From assembly GCF_902459465.1 (NCBI RefSeq), contig NC_047081.1, positions 10,135,883-10,199,882 on the forward strand: a stretch of DNA of 64,000 nt, in the 5' to 3' direction. The stretch comes from Asterias rubens. Lineage: Eukaryota > Echinodermata > Asteroidea > Forcipulatida > Asteriidae. Shown in pieces: positions 44,001 to 58,200 of this stretch (position 1 is its first letter; every line of letters begins with the position of its first letter). The position numbers and the translations under genes are program-made. A model generated the notes under the pieces. That model was given only the letters and a program-made list of their open reading frames with translations, was not told the origin of the DNA and searched no databases.

Positions 44001-47000
44001 CTTTCGATGACCGCAAGCCGACTCTTCCTCGGGTATACAAAACCAATCAAAGTGTTAAAATATGCTGGATCCAGATATTATGTCTGTTTGCACCAGCAGA
44101 TGTTATCTAAGATCAACCAATTGATTTTGTTTTACATCGTTGTTGAAGAAAACAATTTTCTGGAGGTCTTGCCTACTCGCGGATGCCAATATTTACATTC
44201 GATGATATCTGTGGAAAGGTAGCCTCATATAAGAACGCAAAGAGTCGCGCCGGTCGTGCATCGCAGAGTGGCTTGCCGCCAATTGCACATACAAACATTT
44301 TTAAGGTGGTAGTGTGCAATAGGCTATCAATTAAGAAACAGTGTACCAATCTTTCCGAAATTAAGTGCTAAAACAAACAGATACTGAAATAGTCTGATAC
44401 CTTAGTTGTCTGGATTTTGAACAAAGCATGGATTTCTCTTTTTAAAATGTGTGCTATGTACTCGTTTTCGGCTTGAATTTTCAGTTTCGTTTGTAAATAA
44501 ATCATCAGCACTTTTTTTAAAGAACGAATTCAATGTAGGCCTACAGTGTATTGTTTTAGTAATAATAGCCGCTGGACTACAAATGCGAAATAATTAATGG
44601 ACATAATACAACCAAATTGACAACTCATGCTTAATATTCATAATAACTAATATTATGTATTTTTTGTCTTTAAAGGCACGGAAGTATAAAAAGTATAGCC
44701 TAATAATATTGTTGTATTTTTTTCATATGGCAATTAGCAACATATCTTAATATAATGTTTACAAAACTGGATCCGAAAATTTATATTCGATGTTCCTTGA
44801 GGACTAGTACACCTTAGGCAGTTATCAAAAAATACTTTTGGAAAATATTTCTCCAACACCCTTTATCGGTTCAGCCATCGACCGCCGCACCTGTCGTCTT
44901 GAAATGGTTATAAATGATCCCCTCTTCAATTGTCCAGCCCTCTCTCCTTCACTACCTATAGCCACATGAGAAATTAAAGTAGCCTGACAAGAAAGAAGAA
45001 CTCCCCCCTTGTGTTTGATCAGCTCTGAGCAGCAAATATTGCAGTTGGGTTGTAATCTCTCAGCCTCAAAGAAGAAGCTAATTAGACTTGTCAAGGATGA
45101 TTTGTAATATATTGAACCGGCCTCAGATCAAGGGTAGCAATAAAAAGAGACGAGGAGCACATCGATGTCTTGGTCGAGTTGCTAGGATAGGGACATCTGA
45201 CCTTAAAGAGAGGTTCTGTACAACATCGAAAGCTGTAGGTGACTTTGAAATCAATAGGCGATTATTGTAGTTTTTGCCACAGTTACAAATCGAGGTCACT
45301 TATTATAAGTTCATCACTCCAGTTCAGTAATCAGCATCTACTGTACATGCAGGGCTTCCTATAAACCATGTGAAATTTGTTCACAACAAGTGTGACCTTG
45401 TGCATTCTCCATGTATTCTGGCAGGCAAGATACTACAATGGTCCTATGGGAAAGTTTACATTTTGTGTCATAAATTCCACATAAATCCAAGAGCTATGAA
45501 AGTGAGAGCTGGACAAGTTTTTAAATGGGCCCCCTTTCATCATATCAAAAGTTGACAAGAATTGGACAGTGCAATCTCCATAAAATACACAATTTTAAGT
45601 TTTCTCCCATTGAGCTGTGTACAAATCATGCCTGCAGGAAGTCTGGGCTCTGTGACTCTTTTGTAAACATGTGATGTCACAGGTCATATCATCTTTATGC
45701 ATTGTTTGTAAGTGCTTATTTCTACAGCAGGTGTGGGGATATTTTCCACATAAGACCCATTCATTACATGTTACGGCCTACGAGATGCTCTCTGGTACAA
45801 TTTGGCACGCGATCATTCAACTTCAATTCAATAATCAACAACTATAAACAGGGCTTTCTTGCAAATCAGAAGACCCATCCACGTGTAACGGTATACAAAT
45901 TGCTGTGGTGTAATCGGCAGCGAATCATACAAGAAAACGCAAGGGTAAACCCCTAGGGTTCATACGTGCATTGACAAACAAGGACCATGGCTTTGCGTAC
46001 CATTCGAAGGACAAGGCAATTAAGTGGCACACGTGTCAAGACCGGGACTTGAACCCACACTCTGCAGAACAGAAACACGGAGCTTGAGTCCAGAGCGCCT
46101 GACCGTTCGGCCACAATTCAACCACTTTGTAAACTTTAGAAGCAACCTTTGTAAAATTGTTTAACATAGAGCTTTACAAAATGTCTTATTATTATTATTA
46201 TTAAAAACTAATGGATCCGGATTAGACGTTGTTCTGGAGCCAGGTGTACATTGATTGCCCAGAATATGGTCCACGCCCTTTGGACCGATATTTGGGACCA
46301 CTTGAACACAATAACCTGTAGCGTGTTGTATAAACAAAAGTTAATGGCCTGACAAACATGAACAGGTAACTATGTGTAACAAAATAAGCAGTGAAGTGGA
46401 AATGCATAAATGGAGAGAGAGGGGGAGTCAGAAAGCACAACAAAGTAAGGGGTAAAATGTATTATTATTTGTCTGTTTTTCAGCAACCATTCAACAACAG
46501 AAAACTTGACCTCTTTGAGGAGCAGATGTCCTCCCGTCCTCGATCTGCGGCTGCGTACAACAACCTACAACATGAATTATGGGATAAAAAGATGGCCGAC
46601 GATGAGGAGGCCGATGACGTCAGTGATGACGTAACCAACTACGAAGAAAGGAAATGGCAGTCCCTTCAGAACAGGGTGGCCGACAGCTACTTTATGAGAA
46701 TTGTAAACTATCTGCTGAAGAAGGATTCTTTTGGTGGCAGCGGTGGGATCAGTGTTTTACCTCAGGGAGAAGAGTATCAAGCCGACGGTATCGAGGTTGA
46801 ACGACGCGCTTCAAAACTACCGGGTAAGTTGAAATTAGGGACGAACCTATGGGCAAGAGAAGCCAGAAAAGCATGACATTGCTTTGTGGGTGCTTTGGGC
46901 TACACAGGTGATGAGTGGAGTACATAAACGTCATTGAATTCGGAAAACAAAAACGGGCAAGAATTTTTTCAGATAACATTACTATACATAAAGGCCATCG

Positions 47001-50000
47001 GAGACGTGCCCATGTATAGGTCCATAGTATTAAAACTACCCAAAATACTCACTAAAGGTGCAACGTTTGTTTGTGCAATTTATGAAACATACACTTTTAA
47101 CCTCGATCCCAAGCTATTAACTAACATCAGGCAACGTTAATACTGTACATTCAGACGAGTAAACCATGCACTATACCTTCTCGGAACTCCCTCGACCATT
47201 TGACCCCTGGCTTGGTAATTACATATAAACGTGCAATGATGTTCATTTTAACAGTAGCCACATTGCATTGCTATCGGCGCATTGTGTACATGCACCTCAC
47301 AGTCTGGTGGACTGACTCCATTCTAATTGCGGTAGCAAACGATTTATGTTGTGAGCCTGACTATATAAATATATTGGATGCTCTGCTTGCTGTCGATTTC
47401 ACCAAATTGTTCCCTTAACTTATAGGACTAATCTTAGGACTTTAGTTAAGTTCCGTATACATAGACGTTAGGACGCATTGAACCATCCCAAGTTAGGACG
47501 TGTCCTAACTCGAGATAGGATTAATCCTTAGCGTTTCGTGAAATCGGCTGCAGAGCACTTTTGTTCCGTTATATCCATGTCGCACATAAGGTTCCATTTC
47601 CATGGTGCTGCCTATACATTCTCAACTTCGATATACCAATCGAGCCCAAATTTTTACAGGTTTGTTGGTTTATGCATAAGTTGGGAATACTCAGTCAGAA
47701 TATTTTTGCTAATTACCAAACGTGTCCGGTGCCTTGACATTCCATGCTTGACCTAAATTACGCTGCCATGTGTCATTACTTCATCAGCACTAATGGTAAC
47801 TGAGTATCGCTATACGATAGTCTGACACCAAACCCAGCCTGGTTCAGATACACACAGTATAATGTATGCTAAAGTGTTGGGTGACTCCTCCGGGGCTAGC
47901 ATGATGATTTTTCATGTCCAGTCTCGAATTGTTTGTATTATGTTGAAAGGAAGAACACTTGCTGATTCTGATATCATTGAGAAATGCGTCTGCAAGTATT
48001 TGGGTCAACACTTACAGGTCCCAATTTCATATTAGCCATGCTTTACGGTAACCAAATTTTTATGCTTACTGTAGTAAAACAATCTGCTGTGGTGCAAGCG
48101 CAATTCACCAGTTAGCAGAAAAATTAAGCGGTAATATTGCGCGTTCATGCGGATTTGCATTTTTTTTTTTTTTTTTCGTGCAGTAAGCACCGGAAGGTTA
48201 GCACGCCTTTTCGTGTGCTTTTAAAGCGCTTTGAAATGGAATTGCACATATAAGCAGCACAAAATCCCACCACTAAGCAGCTTTATGAAATGTGTGGACT
48301 GGTCTCCTTAATTTATTCACAAGGATCAATACAGTTACTGGCTTTAATGTATGCACATGTACGTCGAATTTAACTGCAAATCTCCATGTCTATGGGCCAT
48401 GTGAAATTAATGGGATGTCAAAGGTGGTTATGGACGTAGGCTAAAAGGCAGATCTCTGGCGTAATTCATGAGCCTCTATAGAGTCACGTCAGATGTTCAG
48501 TCTAAACTCGTAGGTGGCCTGGAAAGAAGTAGAATATTCATGTGAGAATTCAACCACTAGATCAAGACTTGTGAAGTGTTAATGCAATGACTAGTGAAGA
48601 GCAGATAAGTTTCTTGAAGATGAGATTTTGAAGTTTCAAGTGGTGCAAGTATCAGTTAGGCAGAACGCCATCAGCGTCGTGGACAATACAGCTACAGTTG
48701 CATAACAATGCTACGCTATCTTCAAGTCAAGGAGACTCGACCATCTTGAAATATTCACCCTGGTAAGAAAAGAAGAAGAGAAAACAGAGCCATACACCGA
48801 AGAAGAAGAAAAATGTAGATCGGCCTGAAGATATAGATTTTTCCATTCTACGGAGAGGCATATTGCTGGGGATAAATTACACAACGAAGACGTTGTTTTG
48901 GAGCGGATTGCGTCTCTGGTATACCGTGGGTGTTGATGCCTCGATAGCCCCCGGGGCTTGAGATGCCCGGCTCCGCTCTGTACGAGCTTCTCTCGGAGTA
49001 GTTCCGGTTCACTCGCCGGGTCCTTCCATCATACCCTCCTCGGTTACTGAAACCTCATAACCGGAACGACTTTTGTGAAGAGAGAGAGAGAGAGACGGTT
49101 GCGTATGGAATAGACGACTGTTTTCTGTGAAGCGTTTAACAAAACATGGTGACGTCACGCTCTAATTTTTCCTCCATGCACTGACCAATGAGTTACCGTG
49201 GTCGAGTGGTTTTAAAAACTGCATGACTTGCGATCACAAGGATTTGAGTTCAAATCCTACCCGAGCTAACCACTGATTTCACAATGACCAGAATGAATAT
49301 TGTCGTCTAGCTGAATCACAACTTCCTGATTTGTGATAATCCTATAGATATTTAGCCAATGTTTGTATGAGAGAGATTGGCAATTGCCAATGTGTTGCTT
49401 TATCCCTTGATGGGAAGATTATCTAAACAAAACACAGAAAACAATGTGAGCGTACCTTAATATCATTTAGGGTTTGAAACTTTGAATGGTGGCATGAAAA
49501 GAACACGTGGTTAACGACTCAACGTTTCGATCAGTATTTGATCGTCGTCATTTATAAATTTGTAATGGAATCCCATTTGTAGTGAAACTGTTTTACTCCT
49601 TGCTACGTCAGTGGCTTAAATCAAGCGAATGGAACAGTCGTCGTGTTTCTTATTCATTAGGAAGCCGAGGAGCATCAGGTTAATCATTACACCATAAAGT
49701 AATATTCAGAAATAAACAGCGTCCAAGACACAGGTTGCTTTATGAAGAAATGACAACATCAAACCATGAACATTCACATCAATATAAAGTCATAAAGGAA
49801 CATGAATAAGGTTGACTTATTAACCGTCAATTTAAAAGTCACGTGCCTCTGAACTTGCATGAAACTTTGCATTTTAAAACGCGCCAATCCATCTCCCGGT
49901 CCCCGATTCACATCGAATAATCCTCATAGGAACACACAATCTAAGAAGCGATACCGCGCGCGGTAATCTTCTTTTGTTACAATTTTGGGGGGTTTTGAAA

Positions 50001-53000
50001 AGTGATATCTCTTTCCGAAACCGCAGTACTTGGAATTGAACAGTTTCTCCAAATGCATTACTGTCCAAGGCTGTCGTATATCTTACCACGTTAGTTTTTA
50101 TTGACGTGCATTTTAAGTCATTAACAAACATGCATGTAAATACCCTTTAAACAGGTTATCCACTGTTGTTCACCGAGATGATTGTATATGATCACCTTGA
50201 ACGAAATCACAGTGACCTTTGCATTTTGCTGTTCCCTTGTACTTAAATGTTCTGTCAGCAATTAATCACAGACGTTTTCATTGGTTTAATAATCAACCTG
50301 TACAACTGAAGCAAAGCAGCATAGCCCCACTAATAGAACATTTCCTGTTTCCACCAATCTGTGCAAAATTGAGGGAATCCTAACACTGCAACCGTTTATT
50401 AACAAATTACCATGCCATTAACGCCCATAGATATCACACCATACCACCAATTAAAAGCCAGGTACTACACAAAATGTACTGTACCAACCCCCAGGCGTTG
50501 TTTGCAGTTCAATGGGCGGGCGAATTATGATTGCTGCCAATTTGGCGCGTTTCTCATTACCCGAGTCGGAAATTAAGCATTTTCCTCCTGAACGTTTTTT
50601 TTTTGTAGAAGTTCGAGCTAAAAGGAAATGGTTGCAACCTTTGTACATGAACTGTAATTGGGACTGATTTATGATATAATGCTCCCGGATACTATATTCT
50701 GTATAACACAGGTTTGTGACCTCACAGCCAATACGATTTTAACCTTTTATATTCTATAGTTTGACTTCAGATTTTATATAAATCGGGTTATATTTTATGC
50801 ATAATCACAATTAAAGTTATCCACTATATTATTCGACAGCCATGTCGACGACCTGTGTGTTTTTGCACGTATTCGAATACTGGCTCCAGATTTGTTCTCG
50901 TCACGTGCCAGAACAATGTACGCCGGAACCAATTTAACAATATTAAAAATTCAGGTATAATTGTCTATATATTCATACCAAATTTAAAGTAAGCCTTTGT
51001 TAAGTCGATACCATTTTTTTTTTTTTTTTTTTAATTCTTCGGACAAAAAAGCAAAACGTACGTACCTCTAATCATTTTGTATGTAAGGGGTGCAATATAA
51101 ATTTTAAATATTATTATTATTATGAATATTATTACCAATACGTATTAAACGTACGTACCAATTCGGTATATTCAAAAGAGAACTTGTTAGCTAAAATAGG
51201 TCACAATATTTAGATTGATGTAACGGTGTTATAGTAACATGCACTACAGTTCCGCTTCAGTATAGACGTGCATTCAAGGCAGTGGACACTATTGGTATTT
51301 ACTCAAAATAATTATTGGCATAAAACCTTACTTGGTAACGAGTAATGGGGAGAGGTTGATGGTATAAAACATTGTGAGGAACAGCTCCCTCTGAAGTGAC
51401 CTAGTTTAGGAGAATGAAGTAATTTTCCACGAATTTGATTTCGAGACCTCAAGTTTAGAACTTGAGGTCTCGAAATCAAGCATCTGAAAGCACACAATTT
51501 CGTGTGACAAGGGTGTTTTTTTCTTTGATAGTTATCTCGCAACTCCGACGACCGATCGAGCTCAAATTTTCACAGGTTTGTTATTTTATGCTGATGTTGA
51601 GATACACCAAGGGAGAAGACTGGTCTTTGACAATAACCAATAGTGTACACTGTCTTTAATAGTGCCTTGTGTGTACCCCCTCATTTTTTTTTGTCACAAA
51701 AGGGTGCCACATTCACAAGCACATTAGGCCACTATAGGCCACATTCACAAGCACTTCAATTTATCTTGGGAAACTTGAGTGAAGTTAAACATTTAAATCA
51801 AGCTGTTAATATGGTAGCCGTGATGTAGTCTGCCACTATCCATTTCCCTCGTTGTTTTGTCATATGGTGCTCTCCATACTCCAGTCACGCGTTTAAGGGC
51901 AGTGGTTTGGGATTGCAGGTATCCATGACAATGCCACTATCAATGGATATAGAAACCTTTTACATGTTTATCAAACTTTCAACTGTTCCGCCAATATAAA
52001 CGCTTCTTTGTTGCTACAAAATAGATACATGTAATATACATATTCTCGATCTCCCCCCCTCCAATAGCCATGTGTCAAAGCCTTCGTAGCTTCGTCACTC
52101 GATTAGCGTGGTATCTCCTTCCAGTCGCTTTGGATCGCGGCTCTACAAAGCTGAGGATACGCCACGAATTAAAAAAGGCCTTGAAAAAAAGGCTACTTCC
52201 CGAGACCACCTTCTGCCATTAGTAGATTACAAACGCCCTCTGTCTGGCTCTTGTCTCCGACATGGGCCCAATTATTTGATAGAGCTGCTTAACGACCAAT
52301 TTGTGCTTACTGTACGATGCACACGAAAAGGCATGCTAAACTTTTGGCGCTTTCTGCACGAAAATGAATGACGTCACAATGCAAATTCAAAGTGAACGCG
52401 CAAGATGGCCGCCTAATTGAGGCTAGTGTTAAACAAAAAGAAAATGGATTTTGCGACAGCAACCTTTACTTCTCTTTTTAAAAGCACATATAACGCCAAC
52501 ACAGAGAAGTGATTTGTTGTTGTCAAAATGCTTTCAAAATGTTGAGCTGTACTTGTGCGACCAAAAAAACACATATCCCTTTCTCCTGCGGAAACTTGTG
52601 TAACTGATAACACGTTCGTGTAAAATAGAAAAACACTTCTGTTCTGAGATGTGATTGTTCAGCAAACCAAATTAGTGACAACTCTGCATTCATGAATAAG
52701 CAAGTTCATTGAAATATCTTTTTGTTATTTATTCATGGAAATACAAAGCCCATTTGGAGATGCACCATTATGCAGACGGACTAAATCAACGCTTCTCATT
52801 GAAAACGTACACATAGGATACATCAAAGAACTGTATATAATTATTAGAAATTGTCCCGGCTAAAAGCTTTGGCTTAGCCATTCTAATGTCCCACTCGATT
52901 TTGACTACAGTACTGCTCGAAGTATACAACACTAATTTGATGAAATTTCCGTGATGATATGTTGCCCGTGTGTTTGCTCCGCTGTGACGGCACGCATTGA

Positions 53001-55197
53001 TAGCTCTCTTTCTCCCTCTTTCTAGTTTTATTGAGATAAACGGCCGATCGAAGGGTTGCTTTACGCCGGGCAAACATTGGTCGACGACGTAATGTGATTT
53101 CCCTACGCCATTTCCAATTATCTTTCCAATTTATTTGAGTTTACCTAAGACAATTGCCACCGATGTTTGTCCGCTCGTCTCGGTCGCAGTGATCAGGTTC
53201 GATGAATCACGGAAACTTTAAGGGGAAAACAGAAAAAAGGATAACACAGAAAAAGGAGAGGGAAATTAAACGTGCCGCGTTCAGTAATTTAAAACTGGAA
53301 CTACAAAATATTAAAATTTTTATTGGGGATGAGAGTCAACATGAGTTGGTAGAAGGGGTTGGTGATGTTTGCCTGTATCCAGGGATAGGGTTTAAACAGT
53401 CACATCACTGATAATCATATTTCTGTCCGTACTTATTGCTTTTTCAATGACGTACTTATTAAAATGTAGCCAAGAAAAAATTAGAGTCAATATAAAAATG
53501 ACGGTTGGGGTTTTTCCAACCACCCGGGATCATATTGACCAATGTGAAATGTAAGAACACACGTTAAAGGCACTGGACACCTTTTGATTTTGTTTTTATT
53601 CCAACATGCATTAAATAAAAAATCTTTGAAAAATTTGAACTCAAAATTGTCATTAAAGTTGCAAGAGAAAAATTACAGTAAACATTCAGTGTATAAAATA
53701 GTTTGTGTGCTTTCAGATGCCTAACAAAGGCTTCATGATGAAAGTTCTTGAGTAAGAAATTACCTTCTTCTCAAAAACTACAGAGGGAGCAGTTTCTCAC
53801 AATGTTTTATCCTATTAACAGCTCAATTTCAAGTAAGTTTAAATGACGAATTTCAAACTCAAACTAAGAGACCATAAAATATGATAATTCACTCACTACA
53901 ACACTCAACTATAAAGAACAAAATAAAATAAGCCGTGATGACTGACACCCATGCCTCTGGAAAATGTTACAATTAGTCAATTACGTAATAAAACATTCAA
54001 CTAAAATAGTGGAGATTCAGTATACAATAATCAGTGAAAGAAGAGAAGTTAGTATTACGTCACAATAACAATTATTAAAGTTACGTACAATCATGATGCA
54101 CAATTAAACAATAATATTTTTTGAAAACACTACGAGTATGGCATTGCCGTATTTGTTGGACCAGTTCGCAACTAACGCTGAATTACACGGGTATAACAAA
54201 GGGAATCAAAATACACTAGAAGATCAAACGAGAAATTGATTAAGTGAAACAGGAAAAAATTAAACTTGCATACCATTTAAAACATGCTGTCTATAGCTTT
54301 GGGATAAAACAAAATTAAAATTGGCTGCGATACAAATGTCTGCATCGTCACTTAAACACGATCTTCAGTATAACTGGGGCTCCGTTTTAGTTTTACGGTA
54401 ATCCAAACCTAACCGTATCAAACTAAAGGCAACATCACACCGTTTCGTGTTTCAAAGATCACTCAAAAATCAACTGGCCCACATTGTCAAGGCACCATAC
54501 ACGTTTGGTAATTACTCAAAAATAATGGTTAGCATAACAACTTACTTGGTAACGAGCTGCAGTGGAGAGTTGTGATGTTAACCACACTGTGAGAACAGCT
54601 CCCTCTGAAGTAACCTAGTTTTTTAGAAAGAGGTAATTTCTCACTTATTTATAAAGATTTCAGGAATCTGAAAGCACACAAATTTGTGCAACAAGGATGG
54701 GTTTTTTTTTTTTTCATTCTTTATTCTGTTGCAACTTTGACGACCATTTGAATCAAAATTTTCACAGATTTGTTATTTTTAAGCATAATGTTGGGATACA
54801 CCAAGTGAGAATTCTGGTCTTTGACATTGGACAAAGGTGTCCAGTGCCTTTAAAGTAAAACACGATATCGTTTTATACAGGGGATGTTGCAGGTTTGTCG
54901 TTACTCACCCAGTTTTAATTCCGATGTCAATATTCTGAAGAACGTTTTCTCGATGGGTCAACTGTAAACCAAACAACCTTGACGCCAAGCTTCTTCTCCC
55001 CGCGGGACCCTGACATCAATGTGTACAATTCTTAAATTACATTGGGTGTACGGGGCTTGATAAACAACAACAAAACAACAACAACAACAATAATAAGCAG
55101 TGCTTGTATAGTGCTATTTCAAAGAGCATGATCATAGCACTTTACAATGAAATCATTACGAAAAATAATACTCAAAATTTGTGAAAAATATACAAAA

Positions 55198-55280
<83 letters not shown>

Positions 55281-58200
55281 TCATCATCATCATCAAACAA
55301 ACATCATCATCAAACAAACATCATCATCATCAATTAAAAACATGAACAACAAATTGTTCTTTTGGAATGAAAACAGTGTCATACCTTCGAGTCCAACCCC
55401 AGCCGTTACGTGGGCGAGGATGCCTGCCCCTCCCAAAACAAAAATGTTCCCATACTGGCGTGCCTTGCCTCTCGTACAGAAGTGGGCCGCAAAATCCTCT
55501 GAAGAATTTCTGATATTCCATGCATTACTGGGGGGGGGGGCCCAAAGTTGAATGCAATCGTTTGGTGCTTATTATGTGCCTTGGTGTAGTCCTGGCTACC
55601 TATTGTATCTTCACTCTGTGCTTGGATTCCTAGGAATTCTGAGAATAAAACAAATATAGCGCGTTAAAGATGTGTGGAACCTGAAGCTTCTATAACATAC
55701 CTTTGGCCGTGTTTTTCTTTGTTTACGGTTGACACTAACTGGCCCCCATGCACAAGTTTATATCGAGCATTGTGTCAATCCATTTCAAACCACTGTTAAA
55801 ACAGAAACTTTGTGAAACTATTTGCAGAGATAAACGAAATATCGTTGATAGGTAAAAACTCTTAACTCGTTTTCACGAAAGCCGCATTTCAAATAACCGC
55901 ATTTCAATCTCCCGAATTCCGAAATTCTTGTAGAAAATAAAGCAAGACAAGTTCTTAAAGGCAGTGGACACTATTGGTAAAACGAACCTTGTCACACGAA
56001 GTTGTGTGCGTTTAGATGGTTGATTTCGAGACCTCAAAGTTCTAAATCTGAGGTCTCGAAATCAAACAAGTGGAAAATTACTTCTTTCTCGAAAACAATG
56101 GCACTTCAGAGGGAGCCGTTTCTCACAATGTTTTATACCATCAACCTCTCCCCATTACTCGTCACCAAGAAAGGTTTTATGCCAATAATTATTTTGAGTC
56201 ATTACCAATAGTGTCCACTGGCTTTAAAAGAACATAATCGACCTGTTATTATGCATAAATTACCAAAATCATACATGGCGTTACCACAAACCAATATTGA
56301 TACCACATCTTGCACTGCCTCATATCAACATTTAAAAATATTATTGTTTGATGAGTTTATCATAATATTTTGTTTTTAATTAAATTGTCACGATACCCAA
56401 ACTTTCTTACTGGGATACCTACTTACCCAGGTCGAAATTCTAGTTGAACCTAGTTAAACTGGGTTTAACTGGAACTAGTTGAAAACCAGTTGATAAACTA
56501 GTTAAACACAGTTAAAACCAGTTGGTTTAATATGGAAAATGGACAGACACCAACTGGTTTATATTTTAAACTTAGTTGAACACAGTTGAACCTAGTCCAA
56601 ACCAGTTGGTTAATATGGAAAATGGATGACTTTGGTCACTATCCAGTTGAACCAGTTGACCCCAGTTAACTAGGTTCAACTGGAATTTTGACCTGGGTAA
56701 AGTAGGTCGATGACCGGATACAGTCCCGTTTTGTTTTGAATCGTATAGTTTAAACGAACCATCAGTAGGCCCTGATGAATAGCACAAATGAATAGCTGAT
56801 GAGACCGCTAAATCAAAATAAATAAATCATAATAAATTAATCTGATTAATTTGTATACCTATTTTTTAAGAATAAATCCTCAAGTGTTGGCAATCAATAT
56901 ATTACCACAACACAGGAAAATATCGTGGTTAACAAATTGCATTTAAAAACCGGACAACTTGGCCTTTAGGTGGATGTATACAAAATCCCCACTTATATTA
57001 AATTTATTTGCAACAACAAGACAAAGACGCGGTTTTACTGTAAACTGTTTTGAAATGAGATCATGCACTGCCTAAACTGAACTACATCCAGTGTTCGTTT
57101 ACTGTGAATATAGATCACTCTGGATACAATGCACCTTGCCATTCAGTGCCTTAATTGCCTGTAGGCACAAAATCTTGCTAAGCATAGAAAAAAATTACTT
57201 AGCATCAACAGGAGATAACGCACATCCTGAGCATTGCCTATTTAACTGCACCCGGTGTGTTCTCTCACTGTGAGTATAGGTCACACTAGATACAGAGACC
57301 TCTTGCCTTTCGGGGCCCCAATTTCGTAAAGCCTGTAAGCACAAAAACTTGCTAAGCCCATAGAAAAAATTCTTAACAAAAGTATGAGAAAATCCACATC
57401 GTGAACACGGCCTATATCAAACTTCATCCAATGTTTCATCATTTTGAATAATTTATAGACCACACTCATACGAAGACATTGCCATATAAACAGACTACTA
57501 CTAGCAAAAACTACATTAATTTAACTTTATTGTGAGTACTTGTGCCCCACTTGATTTATGCTTAGCACAGAAATGTTGTCGAACAGTATTTTCTGCGAAA
57601 CAGCTTTATGAAATTGGGTACAGGCTTTCATTGAAGACTATTCGTGTGTTGGTCAGAAAAAAAACTAACCCGCCCCATCCCATCCTAACCCAACATCAAT
57701 TGACCCATATCATGGTGGACTGGTAGAGTTGGATCAACCCGGAACGCGCACCGGAACCTGGGCCAGCAGCACTACCAGAACAGTTTCCGGATTCGACTCT
57801 GAAAAAGGAAATGACGCTCCGGATTTATGTGTCGTTAAAAGCTGATCAAGACCCGGATTGATGGCTTATATTTTTGTATTGATGACCCGGAATAATAGAT
57901 GGACATCCGGATCACCTGTCAACTAAAAGAAAATCTCTAGAAGATTTTTGGGGAAAAAAACAAGGTTGATTTGGGAGTAAGATGTTTGAACACGATGTAG
58001 ATGCAGACTGATAGTGTATTTTTCCTGAGTATTGACCCCCCCCACCTCCCCATATAAGGCCAGTTCGAGTAGTGACCATTTTTGGTCAATATGTTACCAG
58101 GGGTCGATTTCACAAAGAGTTAGGACCAGGCCTAACTTAGGACTAGTCCTATAGGAGATATACAAATTACATGGATAGTCCTAAGTTAGGACGAGTAACT

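Noticed and set aside
55147..55551. 134-codon ORF with long polyglutamine and polyhistidine runs
   Set aside because: The runs are the translation of a CAA/TCA microsatellite; the flanking residues match nothing and there are no splice or promoter signals.
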